Source of the DNA: an uncultured Tenacibaculum sp. | Lineage (GTDB): Bacteria; Bacteroidota; Bacteroidia; Flavobacteriales; Flavobacteriaceae | Assembly: GCF_947502995.1 (NCBI RefSeq) | Contig: NZ_CANNBW010000009.1 | Coordinates: 104,528-168,527, forward strand | Length of the DNA: 64,000 bases | Direction: 5' to 3' | Shown here: piece by piece, positions 62,516 through 64,000 of the stretch | Numbering within the stretch: the first letter of the stretch is position 1 | How the letters are laid out: each line of letters opens with the position of its first letter | The notes under the pieces: model-generated | The model's input: only the letters and a program-made list of their open reading frames with translations | Databases searched by the model: none | What the model was told of the DNA's origin: nothing | Translations under genes and position numbers: made by a program

Positions 62516-63619
62516 TTATATTGTTTTATTGTCTAAAAAAGTATCTAATGGACTTTTTATTTTTGCAAGAGACTTGCTGGTAACTCTCGTGTAAATTTCA
62601 GTTGTCTTGCTGCTTCCATGACCTAAAATGTTTTGAATATACCTTAAGTCTATACCTTGTTCTAACATATGTGTAGCGAATGAATGACGTAACATATGCG
62701 GAGTGACATTTTGTGAAATTCCTGCCTTCAAAGCAGCTCTTTTTAAAATTTTAGCAACACTGCTGCTGCTATATTGTTTTCTGTTAAGCCCTTCTATTAA
62801 CCAATAATTTGGTTTATATTCATTTATATATAGTTTATGCAATTTTTTCATATGTTCTGCGAAAATTGTAGTTCTATCTTTGTTTCCTTTTCCAGATCTA
62901 ACAAATATAAGATTTTTGTCATATAAAACATCTTCTTTTCTTAAACTCAATAATTCACTTATTCGTAATCCAGAAGAATATAGTAAGGCTAAAATAAACT
63001 TATGTTTTAAATTATCAGAATGCTTAAGTATGTTAAAAATTTGATTTTCACTTAATATTTTAGGTAATTGTTTTGGTTTTTTAGGCCGTTCTATATAATA
63101 TGTTTTTCGATCTTTTTGTAAAATCTGTTCAAAATAAAACTTAATAGCATTTATAGCTTGATTCTGAGTACTAATAGCTACTTTTCTTTTATTGATTAAA
63201 TAATCTTGAAAATTACGAACATCATTGTCTGATGCTTCTTCAATAGTTTTAGGATCAAGAAAATTAATGAACTGTTGCAAAAAAGAGGTGTAAACTTTTA
63301 TGGTGTTCTTACTGTATCTTTTTCTTTTTAATGTTCTTTCGAAAGTTTCAGGAATTGTTTTATCTGTTTTTTTAGATTGATGAAGAGGTTGAATCAAATT
63401 TCTTACGGAAATATTATTTTCTCGTAATAGTTTAATAAGTGTATTTAAGTTATTTTTAGATTGTAATAAATACCAGGTTTTTAAACTCCTGCTCCAAGTA
63501 GCACCTTTTATGGTTTTTATTAAATTGATGATTTTAGCATCGTACGGAAATTGAATCGCAATTTGTGATTTGTTTTTATGTGTAATTCCTCTTAGAATTA
63601 CAATGGTTTTAATTTTCAT
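62516..63619 (-). CDS. tyrosine recombinase / integron-type integrase lacking the IntI insertion
   Basis: The 367-residue protein has an added N-terminal domain (about 1-85, with IQFPYDAKIINLIKTIKGAT, then W...KTWYLLQ), a SAM-like core-binding domain (about 88-165) and a catalytic domain. Catalytic residues are R219 (SGLRISEL), K244 (SGKGNKDR), H308-x2-R311 (HMLRHSFA), H334 (LGHGSSKTT) and Y343. The K-to-H spacing (64 residues) is that of Xer proteins; IntI1 has about 106 because of its extra segment. The C-terminus KSPLDTFL resembles IntI endings (SPLD). It is transcribed toward the array. It probably recombines the attC-like sites into the adjacent attI. Confidence 0.92.
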   Translation of the reverse strand: MKIKTIVILRGITHKNKSQIAIQFPYDAKIINLIKTIKGATWSRSLKTWYLLQSKNNLNTLIKLLRENNISVRNLIQPLHQSKKTDKTIPETFERTLKRKRYSKNTIKVYTSFLQQFINFLDPKTIEEASDNDVRNFQDYLINKRKVAISTQNQAINAIKFYFEQILQKDRKTYYIERPKKPKQLPKILSENQIFNILKHSDNLKHKFILALLYSSGLRISELLSLRKEDVLYDKNLIFVRSGKGNKDRTTIFAEHMKKLHKLYINEYKPNYWLIEGLNRKQYSSSSVAKILKRAALKAGISQNVTPHMLRHSFATHMLEQGIDLRYIQNILGHGSSKTTEIYTRVTSKSLAKIKSPLDTFLDNKTI

Positions 63620-63730
63620 AACATTCTTTTTATAGCAGGGCTAAAATAATAATTTAAATGAAATTAGTTTAAAATGAATGTGATACGGAAGAGTTGTGGT
63701 TTGAATAATAAAATGAGTTGAATAAAAAAA

Positions 63731-63760
63731 GTCCAACATTGCTGTTAGACTTCTTTTTTT
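63731..63760 (+). terminator. Rho-independent terminator, possibly bidirectional
   Basis: GTCCAACA (63731-63738) and TGTTAGAC (63743-63750) form a hairpin with one bulge-like mismatch, followed by TTCTTTTTTT. An A-run before it could serve the other strand. It isolates the integrase region from the insertion sequence. Confidence 0.65.
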
Positions 63761-63764
63761 ATTG

Positions 63765-64000
63765 TGTCCCGTCCTGAAATAAGTTTACACAATTTAGACT
63801 TATTTTATGAATAACACTGTACCCAAGAAAAAGCGAACTCAACGAGATTACAACTTAGGCTTTAAATTAGCTGTAGTTTCCCAAGTAGAAAAAGGCGAAT
63901 TAACTTACAAACAAGCTCAGAAGAAGTATGGTATCCAAGGTAGGAGTACTGTTTTGGTTTGGTTGAGAAAACATGGTATCTTAGACTGGAGTAAACCTTC
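63765..64000 (+). mobile_element. IS3-family insertion sequence, left end (cut by window)
   Basis: Just right of the terminator, TGTCCCGTCCTGAAATAAGT followed by TTACAC looks like an IS3-type terminal repeat, and the orfA reading frame begins 42 bp later. The right end and orfB lie outside the window, so boundaries and target duplication cannot be seen. Confidence 0.6.
63807..64000 (+). CDS. IS3-family transposase OrfA (N-terminal part)
   Basis: The ATG at 63807 opens MNNTVPKKKRTQRDYNLGFK, then LAVVSQVEKGELTYKQAQKK, YGIQGRSTVLVWLRKHGILD. This is the helix-turn-helix protein of IS3/IS150-type elements, which binds the element ends. Normally about 90-120 residues, it runs off the window after 64. 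OrfB with the DDE core should follow. Confidence 0.85.
   Translation, partial: MNNTVPKKKRTQRDYNLGFKLAVVSQVEKGELTYKQAQKKYGIQGRSTVLVWLRKHGILDWSKP

Noticed and set aside
62516..63619. Integrase as a phage or ICE integrase
   Set aside because: No phage structural genes, tRNA attachment target or conjugation genes are nearby, while an adjacent array of structured repeats fits an integron-type role better.

Overview
The window is AT-rich (roughly 70%, by eye) and looks like chromosomal DNA of a marine-type Flavobacteriaceae member (Bacteroidota). Supporting signs are a type IX secretion C-terminal sorting domain (8348-10465), Bacteroidota-type lipoproteins with short signal peptides, absence of obvious Shine-Dalgarno sequences, and an ECF sigma factor next to a membrane protein. 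No rRNA, tRNA or CRISPR array was seen. The genus cannot be fixed from sequence reading alone.

Region 1 (1-12.7 kb) reads as ordinary chromosome with genes on both strands: DUF2200, AlkB-type dioxygenase, alpha/beta hydrolase, RDD membrane protein and HD hydrolase. It also holds a very unusual S8 peptidase carrying three four-bladed hemopexin propellers, two of them nested inside the catalytic domain, next to a small lipoprotein resembling a propeptide/inhibitor. An ECF sigma/anti-sigma-like pair and a four-gene block headed by a secreted leucine-rich-repeat protein follow. Region 2 (12.8-22.8 kb) is almost all minus strand and mixed in function: VOC protein, sterol-desaturase-like hydroxylase, Crp/Fnr regulator, TPR protein, RidA, CHMI-like tautomerase, lipoproteins and an acyltransferase. 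Region 3 (22.8-36.1 kb) is a dense minus-strand run of small, mostly unrecognised genes.

Region 4 (about 36.5-62.45 kb) is the main discovery candidate: an integron-like gene-cassette array. Small single genes, all on the minus strand, are separated by about 120-bp imperfect palindromes. The repeats run from AAC at the low-coordinate end to GTT at the high-coordinate end and share arms and a hairpin whose two sides co-vary. Each cassette has its own private terminal inverted repeat (GTTNNNN...NNNNAAC), exactly as expected for attC-bounded cassettes. Fifteen good sites lie between 49.6 and 62.3 kb; further away from the integrase the sites become truncated and degenerate.

The array ends at a tyrosine recombinase (62516-63619) that has the full R-K-HxxR-H-Y set. 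It lacks the extra segment that defines integron integrases (IntI) and has an additional N-terminal domain of about 85 residues. It is transcribed toward the array, the 'inverted' arrangement, with a likely attI between its stop codon and the first cassette. The four units nearest the integrase include 287-bp ORF-less cassettes in two alternating sequence types (A, B, A, B). The reading proposed here is that the integrase captures cassettes at the attI-like site by recombining folded single-stranded repeats. Payloads include lipoproteins, small membrane proteins, SUKH-like and Imm35-like proteins, an ADP-ribosylglycohydrolase, a DmpA-type peptidase and a serine beta-lactamase-like protein. An IS3-family orfA begins at the right edge and is cut by the window.
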